DNA of 64,000 nucleotides from Spirosoma sp. 48-14 (GTDB lineage: Bacteria; Bacteroidota; Bacteroidia; Cytophagales; Spirosomataceae): positions 105,775 to 169,774 of the forward strand of contig NZ_MKUD01000028.1 in assembly GCF_001898575.1 (NCBI RefSeq), read 5' to 3'. The translations under genes and the position numbers were made by a program. Numbering within the stretch: the first letter of the stretch is position 1; the number at the start of each line of letters is the position of its first letter. This document shows positions 7,896 through 16,901 of this stretch, in pieces. Below the pieces are notes generated by a model. It was not told the origin of the DNA. It saw only the letters and a list, made by a program, of their open reading frames with translations, and searched no databases.

Positions 7896-8597
7896 ATGAT
7901 TCATTATACCCACCCAAATCGCATTCTGGTTGCTCTGGATTGTATCATCTTCGGTTTCGATGGTGAAGAAATTAAGTTATTGCTGATCAAACGCAATTTC
8001 GAGCCAGAACAGGGAAAATGGTCACTGATGGGTGGGTTTCTCAACGAAGAAGAAGACCTTGAAGTAGCTGCCAATCGGATTCTGTATACGCTTACCGGAC
8101 TGACCAACAACTACCTCGAACAATTACAAACGTTTGGAGCCGTGAACCGGGACCCCGTCGAACGCACGATTTCAGTTGTGTATTACGCTCTGGTCAATAT
8201 TCAGGATCAGGATGTGGCCGCCATTCGGACGCATAATGCCTCATGGATTGGCCTGAATGTAAAGCCAAAACTGATTTTTGACCACGATAAGATGGTGGAA
8301 CAGGCACTCCGTCAGCTTCGGTATAAAGCCGCTTTGCACGCCATCGGATTCGAGCTGTTACCCGAAAAGTTTACGATTCCACAACTCCAGAAACTCTACG
8401 AAGCGATCTATAATCGCCAGCTCGATCGTCGAAATTTCAGTCGGAAGATTCTATCTACGGACTTATTAGTAGCTACAGGCGAGAAAGATACAACTTCAGC
8501 CACCAAAAAGGGGCAATTGTTTCGCCTTAATACCGAGAAGTATCAGCAATACCTCACCGATTACGTTAGCTTTTTCCCCGAATTGACTTTGACATAG
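7896..8597 (+). CDS. NUDIX-type transcriptional regulator, AraR-like
   Basis: A 233-residue protein with an N-terminal NUDIX fold (about 9-135) and a C-terminal winged helix (about 150-225, with FTIPQLQKLYEAIYNRQLD and RRNFSRKIL). The NUDIX box (46-69) keeps the glycines and Glu53 but has lost the metal-binding glutamates of REUXEE, reading RILYTL at 61-66, so it should bind a ligand rather than hydrolyse one. Bacteroides AraR, an arabinose-responsive repressor, has this build. The araB-araA-GH51-araD set starts 200 bases downstream on the same strand, which supports AraR over the related NAD regulator NrtR. Confidence 0.85.
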   Translation: MIHYTHPNRILVALDCIIFGFDGEEIKLLLIKRNFEPEQGKWSLMGGFLNEEEDLEVAANRILYTLTGLTNNYLEQLQTFGAVNRDPVERTISVVYYALVNIQDQDVAAIRTHNASWIGLNVKPKLIFDHDKMVEQALRQLRYKAALHAIGFELLPEKFTIPQLQKLYEAIYNRQLDRRNFSRKILSTDLLVATGEKDTTSATKKGQLFRLNTEKYQQYLTDYVSFFPELTLT

Positions 8598-8602
8598 TGT
8601 TC

Positions 8603-8676
8603 TTCTGACAGGATTTGCACGATGTACAGGATTGATCATCGAAAATATCCTGTACATCATGCAAATCCTGTCAGAA
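8603..8676. repeat. Long inverted repeat after the araR-like gene
   Basis: Two 30-base arms (8603-8632 and 8647-8676) pair with one mismatch around a 14-base loop. The arms are built of ACAGGATT words, the same vocabulary as the hairpin at 49026-49124. It sits 5 bases after the stop, a position suited to transcript end formation before araB. Confidence 0.8.
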
Positions 8677-8796
8677 AGTAACCGAAAAATAATTTCTATT
8701 TTTCATGGAAATAACACAAAGGCGTCCTAATATTGTGTCACATATACACGATTCAAAAAGAGACTCTCTTTATCGGTATACCCAGTCATTTTCTTT

Positions 8797-10431
8797 ATGA
8801 ATAATCAATACGTTATCGGCGTCGATTTTGGTAGCGATTCCGTACGGGCGTTAGTCGTTAACGCACACACTGGACAGGCAGTCGGCACCCATGTCCACGA
8901 ATATGCACGCTGGAAACAGGGTCTTTACTGCGACCCGGCCACGTCCCAATTCCGTCAGCACCCGCTTGACTACCTCGAAGGGCTGGAAGTCACGATTAAC
9001 GAAGCACTGGCACAGGCCCCGGCTGAGGCCCGTCAGCAGGTCGTTGGTATTTCCATCGATACCACCGGTTCAACTCCTTGTGCAGTTGATGAAACAGGAC
9101 TGCCCCTGGCATTACGGTCCGATTTTGCCGAGAACCCCAACGGGATGTTTATTCTCTGGAAAGATCATACTGCCAATGCCGAAGCCGACGAAATCAACGA
9201 TCTGGCTCATCACTGGGATGTCGACTATACTAAATACGTCGGTGGGATTTATTCGTCCGAATGGTTCTGGGCCAAACTGCTTCGGACCCTGCGCGTCGAT
9301 GAAGCCGTTCGGCAACATGCGTTTTCGTGGATCGAACACTGCGACTGGATTTCGGCCGTGCTGACGGGCAATACTAATCCACTAACACTCAAGCATTCAC
9401 GCTGTGCGGCAGGCCATAAGGCGCTCTGGCATAGCGAGTTCGAGGGCCTTCCTTCTGACGAATTCCTTACGAAACTCGATCCATTGCTAAGCGGTCTTCG
9501 TGATCGACTCTTCACCGATACCTACACGGCCGACCAGTCGATGGGGACACTCTCTGCCGAATGGGCCGAGAAATTAGGACTATCGACCAACGTTGTCATC
9601 GGCGTGGGTGCTTTCGACGCCCACATGGGAGCGATTGGTGCTGAAATTGAACCATACGCCTTTGTCCGCATCATCGGCACCTCAACCTGCGATATTCTGA
9701 TGGCTCCCAACGATGAGATTGGCCATCGGCTCATCCGGGGTATCTGCGGTCAGGTCGACGGATCGGTAGCGCCGGGAATGCTCGGCCTCGAAGCGGGTCA
9801 ATCGGCCTTTGGAGACGTGTATGCGTGGTTTGCCCGCCTGATTACTACCCCGGTACGTGAGTTGCTGGGCGATGAAGCCGCCGATACCTTAGGTCGTCAG
9901 CTCATTCCGCATTTATCGGAACAGGCAGCCAAACTTCCTGTCACGGAATCAGATGTGATAGCCCTGGATTGGATCAATGGACGCCGAACACCCGATGCCA
10001 ATCATACCCTGAAAGCAGCCATTTCCGGGTTAAATTTAGGGACTGATGCTGCTAAAGTCTTTAAAGCCCTGGTCGAAGCCACGGCCTTTGGCTCTAGGAG
10101 CATTGTCGAGCGGTTTATTCAGGAAGGGGTACCCATTAAAAAAGTCATCGCCATTGGTGGGGTTGCTAAAAAATCACCTTTCGTGATGCAAACCCTGGCC
10201 GATATCCTCAACAAACCCATTCAGGTAGCCAGTGCCGATCAGGCTTGTGCATTAGGAGCCGCCATGTGTGCAGCCGTAGCTGCTGGTGTTCACCCAACGA
10301 TGGAAGCTGCCCAACACGCCATGGGCTCCGGTTTCGATGCCGAATATCAGCCACGGCCAGAACGGGTGCCGGTTTATGAAACGCTCTACCAGAAATACCT
10401 CAAACTAGGGGCATTTATCGAAGGGAAGTAG
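8797..10431 (+). CDS. araB: L-ribulokinase
   Basis: A 544-residue FGGY-family kinase. The N-terminal phosphate-binding segment VIGVDFGSDSVRALV begins at residue 6, and the C-terminal nucleotide-binding half contains IGGVAKKSPFVMQTLADIL. Length and the opening match bacterial AraB rather than xylulokinase. It phosphorylates L-ribulose to L-ribulose-5-phosphate in the cytoplasm. It is followed by araA, a GH51 arabinosidase and araD, and preceded by the AraR-like repressor. A gap of 144 bases filled with paired hairpins separates it from araA. Confidence 0.95.
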   Translation: MNNQYVIGVDFGSDSVRALVVNAHTGQAVGTHVHEYARWKQGLYCDPATSQFRQHPLDYLEGLEVTINEALAQAPAEARQQVVGISIDTTGSTPCAVDETGLPLALRSDFAENPNGMFILWKDHTANAEADEINDLAHHWDVDYTKYVGGIYSSEWFWAKLLRTLRVDEAVRQHAFSWIEHCDWISAVLTGNTNPLTLKHSRCAAGHKALWHSEFEGLPSDEFLTKLDPLLSGLRDRLFTDTYTADQSMGTLSAEWAEKLGLSTNVVIGVGAFDAHMGAIGAEIEPYAFVRIIGTSTCDILMAPNDEIGHRLIRGICGQVDGSVAPGMLGLEAGQSAFGDVYAWFARLITTPVRELLGDEAADTLGRQLIPHLSEQAAKLPVTESDVIALDWINGRRTPDANHTLKAAISGLNLGTDAAKVFKALVEATAFGSRSIVERFIQEGVPIKKVIAIGGVAKKSPFVMQTLADILNKPIQVASADQACALGAAMCAAVAAGVHPTMEAAQHAMGSGFDAEYQPRPERVPVYETLYQKYLKLGAFIEGK

Positions 10432-10444
10432 GCCGAATTTCAGT

Positions 10445-10556
10445 GATGTCAGTTTCTTAAAACTGACATCGAGCGGTTTCTCAAAACCGCGTTTTACATT
10501 GATCCAGTATTCAGACGGTTTTGAGAAACCGCACAAGTCAGCTTTAAGAAGCTGAC
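10445..10556. repeat. Nested four-hairpin inverted repeat between araB and araA
   Basis: Four small hairpins are arranged symmetrically: TGTCAG/CTGACA (10445-10470), GCGGTTT/AAACCGC (10473-10490), CGGTTTTGAGAAACCG (10516-10531) and GTCAGC/GCTGAC (10537-10556). The outer pair and the inner pair are also complementary to each other, so one long imperfect hairpin can form. A TGTCAG hairpin of the same kind lies at 36320-36349. Confidence 0.8.
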
Positions 10557-10575
10557 AACACAAACCAATAATATA

Positions 10576-12081
10576 ATGCTAAATCTAAAGCAATACGAAG
10601 TCTGGTTCATTACGGGTAGCCAGCATCTTTATGGAGAAGAAACCCTCAGGCAGGTTGACGAACACTCGCAGATCATTGCCGATTTCCTGAATCAGGCGGC
10701 CCCGATCCCGGTTCGGGTGATCTTCAAACCTGTCGTTAAAACACCGGACGAAATTTATGCCATCTGTCAGGAAGCCAACGTAGCCCCGAACTGCATCGGC
10801 ATTATTAGCTGGATGCATACGTTTTCGCCTGCTAAAATGTGGATTCGGGGGCTAACGGTCCTAAAAAAGCCGATGCTTCACCTCCACACGCAGTTCAATC
10901 GCGATATTCCCTGGGGCAGCATCGACATGGATTTTATGAACCTCAACCAGTCGGCTCATGGCGACCGGGAATTTGGGTTCATTATGTCGCGGATGCGGTT
11001 GAACCGGAAAGTCGTGGTTGGGTTCTGGCAGGATCAGGCCGTAATCGACAAAATTGCCGCCTGGACGCGGGTAGCCGTTGCCGCTTACGAGCTAAAAACC
11101 ATGAAAGTGGTTCGCTTTGGCGATAACATGCGTCAGGTAGCCGTAACGGATGGCGATAAAGTAGCTGCCGAAATGACCTTCGGCATGTCGGTCAATACGC
11201 ACGGCATTGGTGATCTGGTAGCCGTTATCAATCAAATATCCGACGCCGAAGTTGACCGGCTCGTAGCCGAATACGCCGATAGCTATACGCTGATGGATTC
11301 CCTGCTAAAAGGTGGAGCCCAACACAGCGCATTACGCGATGCCGCCAAAATTGAACTCGGCCTTCGGGCATTCCTGAACGATGGCAATTTTACAGCCTAT
11401 ACCGACACGTTTGAAGACCTGCACGGCATGACCCAATTGCCAGGTATTGCTTCTCAACGCCTGATGGCCGACGGCTACGGGTTCGGGGGCGAAGGCGACT
11501 GGAAAACCTCGGCGATGGTTCGGACGCTGAAAGTGATGGCAGCCGGATTGCCCGGTGGTAACTCCTTCATGGAAGATTACACCTACCATTTCGCCGACCC
11601 GTCGGACCGTTCCGCAAATCCGCTTGTACTTGGTTCGCATATGCTCGAAATATGCCCATCGATTGCGGCAGGAAAACCAACCTGCGAAATTCATCCATTG
11701 GGTATTGGCGGCAAAGCGGACCCAGTTCGTCTGGTATTCAATGCCCCGGCTGGCCCGGCCATCAACGTGTCGCTCATCGACATGGGAAATCGGTTCCGGC
11801 TGTTGGTCAACGAAGTCGAAGCGGTCGAAGTCCCCGAAGCCTTGCCCAAACTGCCCGTTGCCCGCGCCATCTGGAAACCCATGCCCGACATGCAAACGGG
11901 TTGTGCAGCCTGGATTCTGGCCGGAGGTGCTCACCATACCGTCTATAGCCAAAACCTGACGACTGAGCATATCGAAGATTTCGCGGATATCTTCGGTGTC
12001 GAACTGGTTGTCATCGACCGTAACACCAACCTCCGCCAGCTAAAGAATGAACTGCGCTGGAGCGAAGCCGCTTACCGATAA
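10576..12081 (+). CDS. araA: L-arabinose isomerase
   Basis: A 501-residue protein matching AraA over its whole length; E. coli AraA is 500 residues. The signature is [20 protein letters not shown] near the start. Likely manganese ligands lie in [25 protein letters not shown] and GAHHTVYS, the four places where AraA has Glu, Glu, His and His. It converts L-arabinose to L-ribulose for the upstream kinase. The gene begins right after the nested hairpins and is followed by a perfect 36-base inverted repeat. Confidence 0.97.
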   Translation: MLNLKQYEVWFITGSQHLYGEETLRQVDEHSQIIADFLNQAAPIPVRVIFKPVVKTPDEIYAICQEANVAPNCIGIISWMHTFSPAKMWIRGLTVLKKPMLHLHTQFNRDIPWGSIDMDFMNLNQSAHGDREFGFIMSRMRLNRKVVVGFWQDQAVIDKIAAWTRVAVAAYELKTMKVVRFGDNMRQVAVTDGDKVAAEMTFGMSVNTHGIGDLVAVINQISDAEVDRLVAEYADSYTLMDSLLKGGAQHSALRDAAKIELGLRAFLNDGNFTAYTDTFEDLHGMTQLPGIASQRLMADGYGFGGEGDWKTSAMVRTLKVMAAGLPGGNSFMEDYTYHFADPSDRSANPLVLGSHMLEICPSIAAGKPTCEIHPLGIGGKADPVRLVFNAPAGPAINVSLIDMGNRFRLLVNEVEAVEVPEALPKLPVARAIWKPMPDMQTGCAAWILAGGAHHTVYSQNLTTEHIEDFADIFGVELVVIDRNTNLRQLKNELRWSEAAYR

Positions 12082-12082
12082 T

Positions 12083-12196
12083 TTTAAAGAGCGAAAGAGT
12101 GAATGAGTGAAAGAGCGATCTGTTCGTCACATATTTTCACATTTTCACATTTTCGCTCTTTCGCTCTTTCACTCATTCACTCTTTCGCTCTTTAAA
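12083..12196. repeat. Perfect 36-base inverted repeat, AAAGAGCG family, copy 1
   Basis: Arms at 12083-12118 and 12161-12196 are exact reverse complements around a 42-base loop. Each arm is made of GCGAAAGAG and GTGAATGAG words. It begins directly after the araA stop and ends 5 bases before the GH51 start. Related copies lie at 13744-13828 and 32310-32393. Confidence 0.9.
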
Positions 12197-12201
12197 CTCC
12201 T

Positions 12202-13746
12202 ATGAAAAAACAGCTCCTAACCTTTCTGCTCGCCGGCAATAGCCTGATGGCTTTTTCGCAGGCCAGCGTTACCATCAACGCCAACGAAGGCAAACACATC
12301 ATCAGCCGCCATATCTATGGCCATTTTGCTGAACACCTCGGACGCAGCATCTACGACGGTTTTTACGTCGGAGAATCCAACACAAAGATTCCAAACAAGG
12401 CAGGGGTACGGCTGGATGTGGTCGATGCCCTGAAAAAATTAAAGATCCCGAATCTGCGCTGGCCAGGCGGTTGCTTTGCCGATACCTATCACTGGAAAGA
12501 TGGCATTGGCCCGAAAGCCAAACGCCCGAAAATTGTGAATACGTGGTGGGGGGGCGTCACCGAAGACAATAGCTTTGGTACGCACGACTTCCTGAATATG
12601 TGTGAATTAATCGGCACAGAACCCTATCTGGCGGGCAACGTGGGCAGCGGCACCGTTCAGGAGCTATCCGACTGGGTACAGTACGTCAATTTCGAGAAGA
12701 ACAGCCCCATGTCGAACCTTCGGCAGCAAAACGGGCGGCAAGCTCCCTGGAACGTACGCTACTGGGGTGTGGCCAACGAAGCCTGGGGATGCGGTGGCAA
12801 CATGAAGCCCGATTATTATGCCAACCTATACCGGCAGTATAGTACCTTCATGAACACCCGAGTGGGCAGCAATGGCAAGATTTTTCGCATTGCATCGGGT
12901 GCCAGCGACAACGACTACAACTGGACCGAAACGCTGATGAAGAACATTCCAGGTTCGCTGATGGAAGGCATTGCCATGCACCACTACTCCGTATTGTCGT
13001 GGGGAGAGGGCAAGAAAAGCTCCGCCACTCAATTCACCGATCAGGAGTATTTCAAAACGATGCAGCAGGCTCTGTTGATGGACGAACTGATTGAGAAGCA
13101 TTCGGCCGTTATGGATAAGTATGATCCTGAAAAGAAAATAGCCCTGATTGTGGATGAATGGGGGGGCTGGTATAATGTAGAACCAGGAACAAATCCGGGC
13201 TTTCTTTATCAGCAAAACACCATGCGCGACGCCGTACTGGCCGGAGCTACCCTCAACATTTTCCATAAGCACTGCGAGCGGGTTCGTATGGCGAATCTGG
13301 CGCAGGCCATCAACGTCCTGCAATCCGTTATCCTGACCAAAGGCGACAAGATCATTCTGACGCCAACGTACCATGTCCTGGAAATGTATAATGTCCATCA
13401 GGATGCGACCATGCTTCCTATCGACATCAAAACGGCTGATTTTACGACCAGCGAGGGTAAGCTCCCCGCCGTGTCGGTATCCGCTTCGCGCGATAAAGCG
13501 GGTAAAGTACACATCTCGCTCGTCAACATCGATCTGGCTAAAGCGCAGGAAATTTCCATCGACCTGAAAGGCATCAGTGGAGCAGCCGTAACTGGCCGCA
13601 TCCTGCATTCGGCCAGTGTTCGCGATCATAACACCTTCGAGAATTTAACGAAAATCAAACCGGCCGCCTTCACAGGTGCCAAACTCTCTGGCTCTACGTT
13701 AACCGTCAGCCTGCCGCCCGTTTCGGTGGTCGTTTTAGAGATTTAA
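12202..13746 (+). CDS. Alpha-L-arabinofuranosidase, glycoside hydrolase family 51
   Basis: A 514-residue protein with a signal peptide (MKKQLLTFLLAGNSLMAFSQ), so it acts in the periplasm or outside. The (beta/alpha)8 barrel shows the acid/base in GVANEAWGCGG (Glu193) and the nucleophile in LIVDEWGGWY (Glu319). A C-terminal beta-sandwich ends at PPVSVVVLEI. It would release terminal arabinofuranose from arabinan side chains of pectin, feeding the adjacent AraBAD. The TAA stop is the first codon of the next intergenic repeat. Confidence 0.94.
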   Translation: MKKQLLTFLLAGNSLMAFSQASVTINANEGKHIISRHIYGHFAEHLGRSIYDGFYVGESNTKIPNKAGVRLDVVDALKKLKIPNLRWPGGCFADTYHWKDGIGPKAKRPKIVNTWWGGVTEDNSFGTHDFLNMCELIGTEPYLAGNVGSGTVQELSDWVQYVNFEKNSPMSNLRQQNGRQAPWNVRYWGVANEAWGCGGNMKPDYYANLYRQYSTFMNTRVGSNGKIFRIASGASDNDYNWTETLMKNIPGSLMEGIAMHHYSVLSWGEGKKSSATQFTDQEYFKTMQQALLMDELIEKHSAVMDKYDPEKKIALIVDEWGGWYNVEPGTNPGFLYQQNTMRDAVLAGATLNIFHKHCERVRMANLAQAINVLQSVILTKGDKIILTPTYHVLEMYNVHQDATMLPIDIKTADFTTSEGKLPAVSVSASRDKAGKVHISLVNIDLAKAQEISIDLKGISGAAVTGRILHSASVRDHNTFENLTKIKPAAFTGAKLSGSTLTVSLPPVSVVVLEI

Positions 13747-13828
13747 AGAGCGAAAGAGCGAAAGAGTGCAAGAGCGTTTGACGCTGAGCCTTTTTCGCTC
13801 TTTCACTCATTCACACTTTCGCTTTTTA
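13744..13828. repeat. Inverted repeat, AAAGAGCG family, copy 2 (imperfect)
   Basis: The left arm starts with the TAA stop of the GH51 gene (TAAAGAGCGAAAGAGCG) and the right arm ends with CTTTCGCTTTTTA three bases before the araD start. The arms have several mismatches, unlike copies 1 and 3. Confidence 0.8.
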
Positions 13829-13831
13829 GCC

Positions 13832-14530
13832 ATGTATACATCCCTAAAAGAAGAATGCTATGAGGCCAATATGCAGCTCCCTAAGCTGGGGCTGGTGTTG
13901 TTTACCTTCGGCAATGTAAGTGCCGTCGACCGCGATCGGGCCGTGTTTGCCATTAAGCCCAGTGGCGTGGCTTATGAGGAACTGACACCTTACGACATTG
14001 TTATCTGCGACTACGACGGTAAGGTGATCGAAGGAACCATGCGCCCATCGTCGGATACCAAAACGCATGCATTGCTTTACAAAACCTGGGATAAAATCGG
14101 GGGTATTTCGCATACACACAGCACCCACGCAGTAGCCTGGGCACAAGCCGGGATGGACATTCCCATTTTCGGTACTACCCATGCCGACCATACGCACCAG
14201 GACATCCCCTGCGCTCCGGCTCTAACGGACGAGATGATTCAGGGCGATTACGAACACGAAACGGGCAACCAGATTTTCGATGTGTTCGCTCAGAAAGGAC
14301 TGTCGTACAGCGAGATGGAGATGGTGTTATTACAAAATCATGGGCCATTTACCTGGGGAAAAACAGCGGCTAAAGCGGTTTACAACTCAGCCGTACTGGA
14401 AGAAGTAGCTCGCATGGCGTATCTGACCTTACAGATCAACCCCAACACACCCCGTATCAAAGACACGCTCCGGCTCAAGCATTACGAACGGAAGCACGGC
14501 AAAAATGCTTACTACGGACAAGGTTGTTAA
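13832..14530 (+). CDS. araD: L-ribulose-5-phosphate 4-epimerase
   Basis: The ATG at 13832 gives 232 residues, against 231 in E. coli AraD. An in-frame upstream start at 13766 would translate the inverted repeat and add unconserved residues, so it is rejected. Zinc ligands match the family: Asp75, His94 and His96 in ISHTHSTH, and His170 in LLQNHGPFTWG. It converts L-ribulose-5-phosphate to D-xylulose-5-phosphate, completing the arabinose route begun by araA and araB. Confidence 0.96.
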   Translation: MYTSLKEECYEANMQLPKLGLVLFTFGNVSAVDRDRAVFAIKPSGVAYEELTPYDIVICDYDGKVIEGTMRPSSDTKTHALLYKTWDKIGGISHTHSTHAVAWAQAGMDIPIFGTTHADHTHQDIPCAPALTDEMIQGDYEHETGNQIFDVFAQKGLSYSEMEMVLLQNHGPFTWGKTAAKAVYNSAVLEEVARMAYLTLQINPNTPRIKDTLRLKHYERKHGKNAYYGQGC

Positions 14531-14563
14531 AGGGATAAAAACCGATCTATTCTCCTTTAAAGG

Positions 14564-14679
14564 TCACCGCAAGGACGCGAGGGCGCAACGAATAAATCTG
14601 TGGTCATTTCCCGTGGTCTGTGAGGGCACAAGGAGTACAAACAAATTTTATTCGTTGCCCCCTCGCGTCCTTGCGGTGA
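14564..14679. repeat. Long inverted repeat after araD
   Basis: TCACCGCAAGGACGCGAGGG (from 14564) pairs with CCCTCGCGTCCTTGCGGTGA (ending at 14679), and the pairing extends inward through CGAATAAAT/ATTTTATTCG. The loop is about 47 bases. The arms show GGACGCGAGGGCGCAACGAA words found in dispersed repeats of many environmental genomes. It lies in the araD-mutarotase gap. Confidence 0.8.
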
Positions 14680-14756
14680 AAAACAAATGACAGAAGAATA
14701 GAATCAGTGCCAAAACCGCTTTACTCACTAATCGCTTTAACTCACCTTATCGATTC

Positions 14757-15923
14757 ATGAAATTATTCTCTCAATTCCTACCCCTGGCTCTGCTAATGGG
14801 CTTAGTGACTATGAACGCATGTACGTCTAAAAAAGAAAAAGAAGCCGACGAGCAAAAACCAGGCATCGAAAAGACAACGTACGGCCAACTGCCCAACGGG
14901 CAAACCGCCGATTTGTATACCCTGCACAATGCATCAGGTATGACGGCCAAAATCACCACCTATGGCGGCATTGTGGTTGGCTTAACGGCTCCCGACAAAG
15001 ACGGTAAGTTCGAAGACGTAACGCTCGGTTTCGACTCACTCTCTTCCTACGTAAAAAACAATCCATTTTTTGGCGCACTGGTTGGTCGGTATGGCAACCG
15101 GATTGCCAAAGGAAAATTTACCCTCGATGGTAAAAACTACACGCTGGTAACCAATAACTTTGGCAATCATCTGCACGGCGGTACGGTTGGTTTCGATAAA
15201 GTACTCTGGACAGCTACTCCCGTCGAAGGCGACGAACCAGCCCTGAAACTGACCTACACCTCGAAAGATGGTGAAGAAGGTTACCCCGGCAATCTGTCGG
15301 TTGAGGTTACGTATACGCTTCAGAAAGACAACGCGTTAAAAATTGATTATCAGGCGACAACCGACAAACCAACCGTCGTTAACCTGACCAATCACACCTA
15401 CTTCAATCTAACGGGTGGTGCCAAGCGCGATGTTATGGATCATGAACTGACGCTAAATGCTGACCGCTTCTTACCTGTCGACAAAACCCTCATTCCAACG
15501 GGTGTCTTACAGCCTGTAGCCGGTACGCCGTTCGATTTTACCAAGCCAACCGTCATTGGCAAACGGATCAACGATTCGAGCGATGTGCAGATCAAATACG
15601 GTCTGGGTTATGACCACGCCTGGATACTGAATGGGTCGGGTGATTCCCTGAAACTGGCCGCTACGGTCTACGAACCCACCAGCGGCCGGGTGATGGAAGT
15701 GCGTACTACCGAGCCTGCCATTCAGTTCTATACCGGCAATTTCCTTGATGGTTCCGTAACGGGTCGCGAAGGGTTCCCCTACAAAAAGCGGTATGCCCTC
15801 TGTCTGGAGACCGAGCATTATCCCGATTCGCCAAACCATCCGGCCTTCCCAACAACGGTGTTGCGTCCGGGAGAAACGTATAAAACCACTACGATTTACC
15901 AGTTTTCAACGAAGAAACCGTAG
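14757..15923 (+). CDS. galM: Aldose 1-epimerase (mutarotase), lipoprotein
   Basis: A 388-residue protein with a lipoprotein signal (lipobox MNAC, Cys at about residue 22), so it is membrane-anchored outside the cytoplasm. Motifs of the GalM fold are GNRIAKGKF, NHLHGGTVGFDK, TNHTYFNLTG (catalytic His) and ETEHYPDSPNHP (probable catalytic Glu). It interconverts alpha and beta anomers of free sugars, here presumably arabinose or galactose released by the upstream enzymes. The TAG stop lies inside the GTAGAGACGCC terminus of the next repeat. Confidence 0.93.
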   Translation: MKLFSQFLPLALLMGLVTMNACTSKKEKEADEQKPGIEKTTYGQLPNGQTADLYTLHNASGMTAKITTYGGIVVGLTAPDKDGKFEDVTLGFDSLSSYVKNNPFFGALVGRYGNRIAKGKFTLDGKNYTLVTNNFGNHLHGGTVGFDKVLWTATPVEGDEPALKLTYTSKDGEEGYPGNLSVEVTYTLQKDNALKIDYQATTDKPTVVNLTNHTYFNLTGGAKRDVMDHELTLNADRFLPVDKTLIPTGVLQPVAGTPFDFTKPTVIGKRINDSSDVQIKYGLGYDHAWILNGSGDSLKLAATVYEPTSGRVMEVRTTEPAIQFYTGNFLDGSVTGREGFPYKKRYALCLETEHYPDSPNHPAFPTTVLRPGETYKTTTIYQFSTKKP

Positions 15924-15999
15924 AGACGCCAGGGATGGCGTCTCATGTGCGTCAGCAATTAACCATCCGGTCATGAGACGCCAGGGATGGCGTCTCTAC
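15920..15999. repeat. Interspersed palindromic element, GTAGAGACG family, copy 2
   Basis: GTAGAGACGCC (15920-15930) and GGCGTCTCTAC (15989-15999) bound an 80-base element. It contains two further GAGACGCC/GGCGTCTC units, GTCAGCAATT and CCATCCGGTCA, all shared with 521-635. The mutarotase stop codon TAG is positions 2-4 of the element. Confidence 0.8.
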
Positions 16000-16013
16000 A
16001 CTAATCTCATTCT

Positions 16014-16835
16014 ATGGCAGAACAACCCTCATCCGACCGGGCTACAATGCCTAAAGGATATAATCCGGTTCTGGAACGACGAACGGTTGAAAACGCCAAC
16101 CGGAATCTGTTGAAATACCTGAAACCAGGCCTATCGGTGCTTGATGTGGGCTGTGGTTCAGGAGCCATTACCCGAAGTATTGCCGAAAAAACGGGGCCAA
16201 CCGGACGGGTTCTGGGCATCGACCCAAGTGAAAATCTGATCAGTCAGGCCCGGCAAAATGCCGGTGACTTACCCGGCATTGCCTTTGAGCAGGGCGATGT
16301 ATATACCTTCGAAACAGCCGAGCGGTTCGATCTCGTCACCTGTGCCCGTACCCTGCAATGGCTGGCTCAGCCCGAAGCGGCTCTGGCTACTATGCAACGG
16401 CTGGTAAAAACCGGTGGGCATCTGGCGATCCTGGATTACAACCACGAAAAAATTCTTTGGGAACCGGAACCGCCAGCCTCCATGCGGCTATTCTACGAAG
16501 CCTTCCTCAACTGGCGAACGGATGCCGGATTCGATAATGCCATTGCCGACCACCTGAGTGGTATGCTGCACAAGCTTGGGTTAACTAATGTACGAATCGA
16601 ACCCCAGTTTGAGCTATCCAAACGAAGCGATACCGACTTTGCCAAAACAAGCCGACTGTGGTCGGAAGTATCTGAATTACGTGGCCCTCAGCTTGTTCAG
16701 GCAGGTTATGTTACCGAAGCGCAACGCCTGGAAGCGATTACCGATTATGACAACTGGATTGCAACCACTGGCGAATCCATGACCGTTTACCTGCTGGCGG
16801 TAGAAGGGCAGCAACCTTCGATAAATGAACAATGA
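16014..16835 (+). CDS. Class I SAM-dependent methyltransferase
   Basis: A 273-residue protein with the SAM-binding motif VLDVGCGSGAITRSIAEKTG (about 41-60), then an acidic second motif VLGIDPSENLI and LVTCARTLQWL. This is the UbiE/BioC-like methyltransferase fold, with no transmembrane segment. The substrate cannot be read from the sequence. The last residues (INEQ) and the stop are encoded inside the inverted repeat that follows, so the C-terminus may have been reshaped by that element. Confidence 0.88.
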   Translation: MAEQPSSDRATMPKGYNPVLERRTVENANRNLLKYLKPGLSVLDVGCGSGAITRSIAEKTGPTGRVLGIDPSENLISQARQNAGDLPGIAFEQGDVYTFETAERFDLVTCARTLQWLAQPEAALATMQRLVKTGGHLAILDYNHEKILWEPEPPASMRLFYEAFLNWRTDAGFDNAIADHLSGMLHKLGLTNVRIEPQFELSKRSDTDFAKTSRLWSEVSELRGPQLVQAGYVTEAQRLEAITDYDNWIATTGESMTVYLLAVEGQQPSINEQ

Positions 16836-16900
16836 ACAATGAATAATGGCTCAGGAGCAGAAACCCGTTATTCATTATTCATTGTTCATTATTCATTTAT
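16821..16900. terminator. Inverted repeat acting as a two-way terminator between convergent genes
   Basis: Arms of about 28 bases (16821-16848 and about 16873-16900), made of AATGAACAATGAATAATG words, pair with one mismatch. It separates the plus-strand methyltransferase from the minus-strand dipeptidase and overlaps the methyltransferase stop codon. Confidence 0.7.
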
Positions 16901-16901
16901 C

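Noticed and set aside
12083..13830. GA-rich word repeats as a CRISPR-like array
   Set aside because: The words are arranged as inverted arms with variable units, with no constant repeat-spacer pattern and no cas gene.
13766..13831. Upstream start for araD adding 22 residues
   Set aside because: It would translate the inverted repeat; the ATG at 13832 gives the family length and conserved opening.
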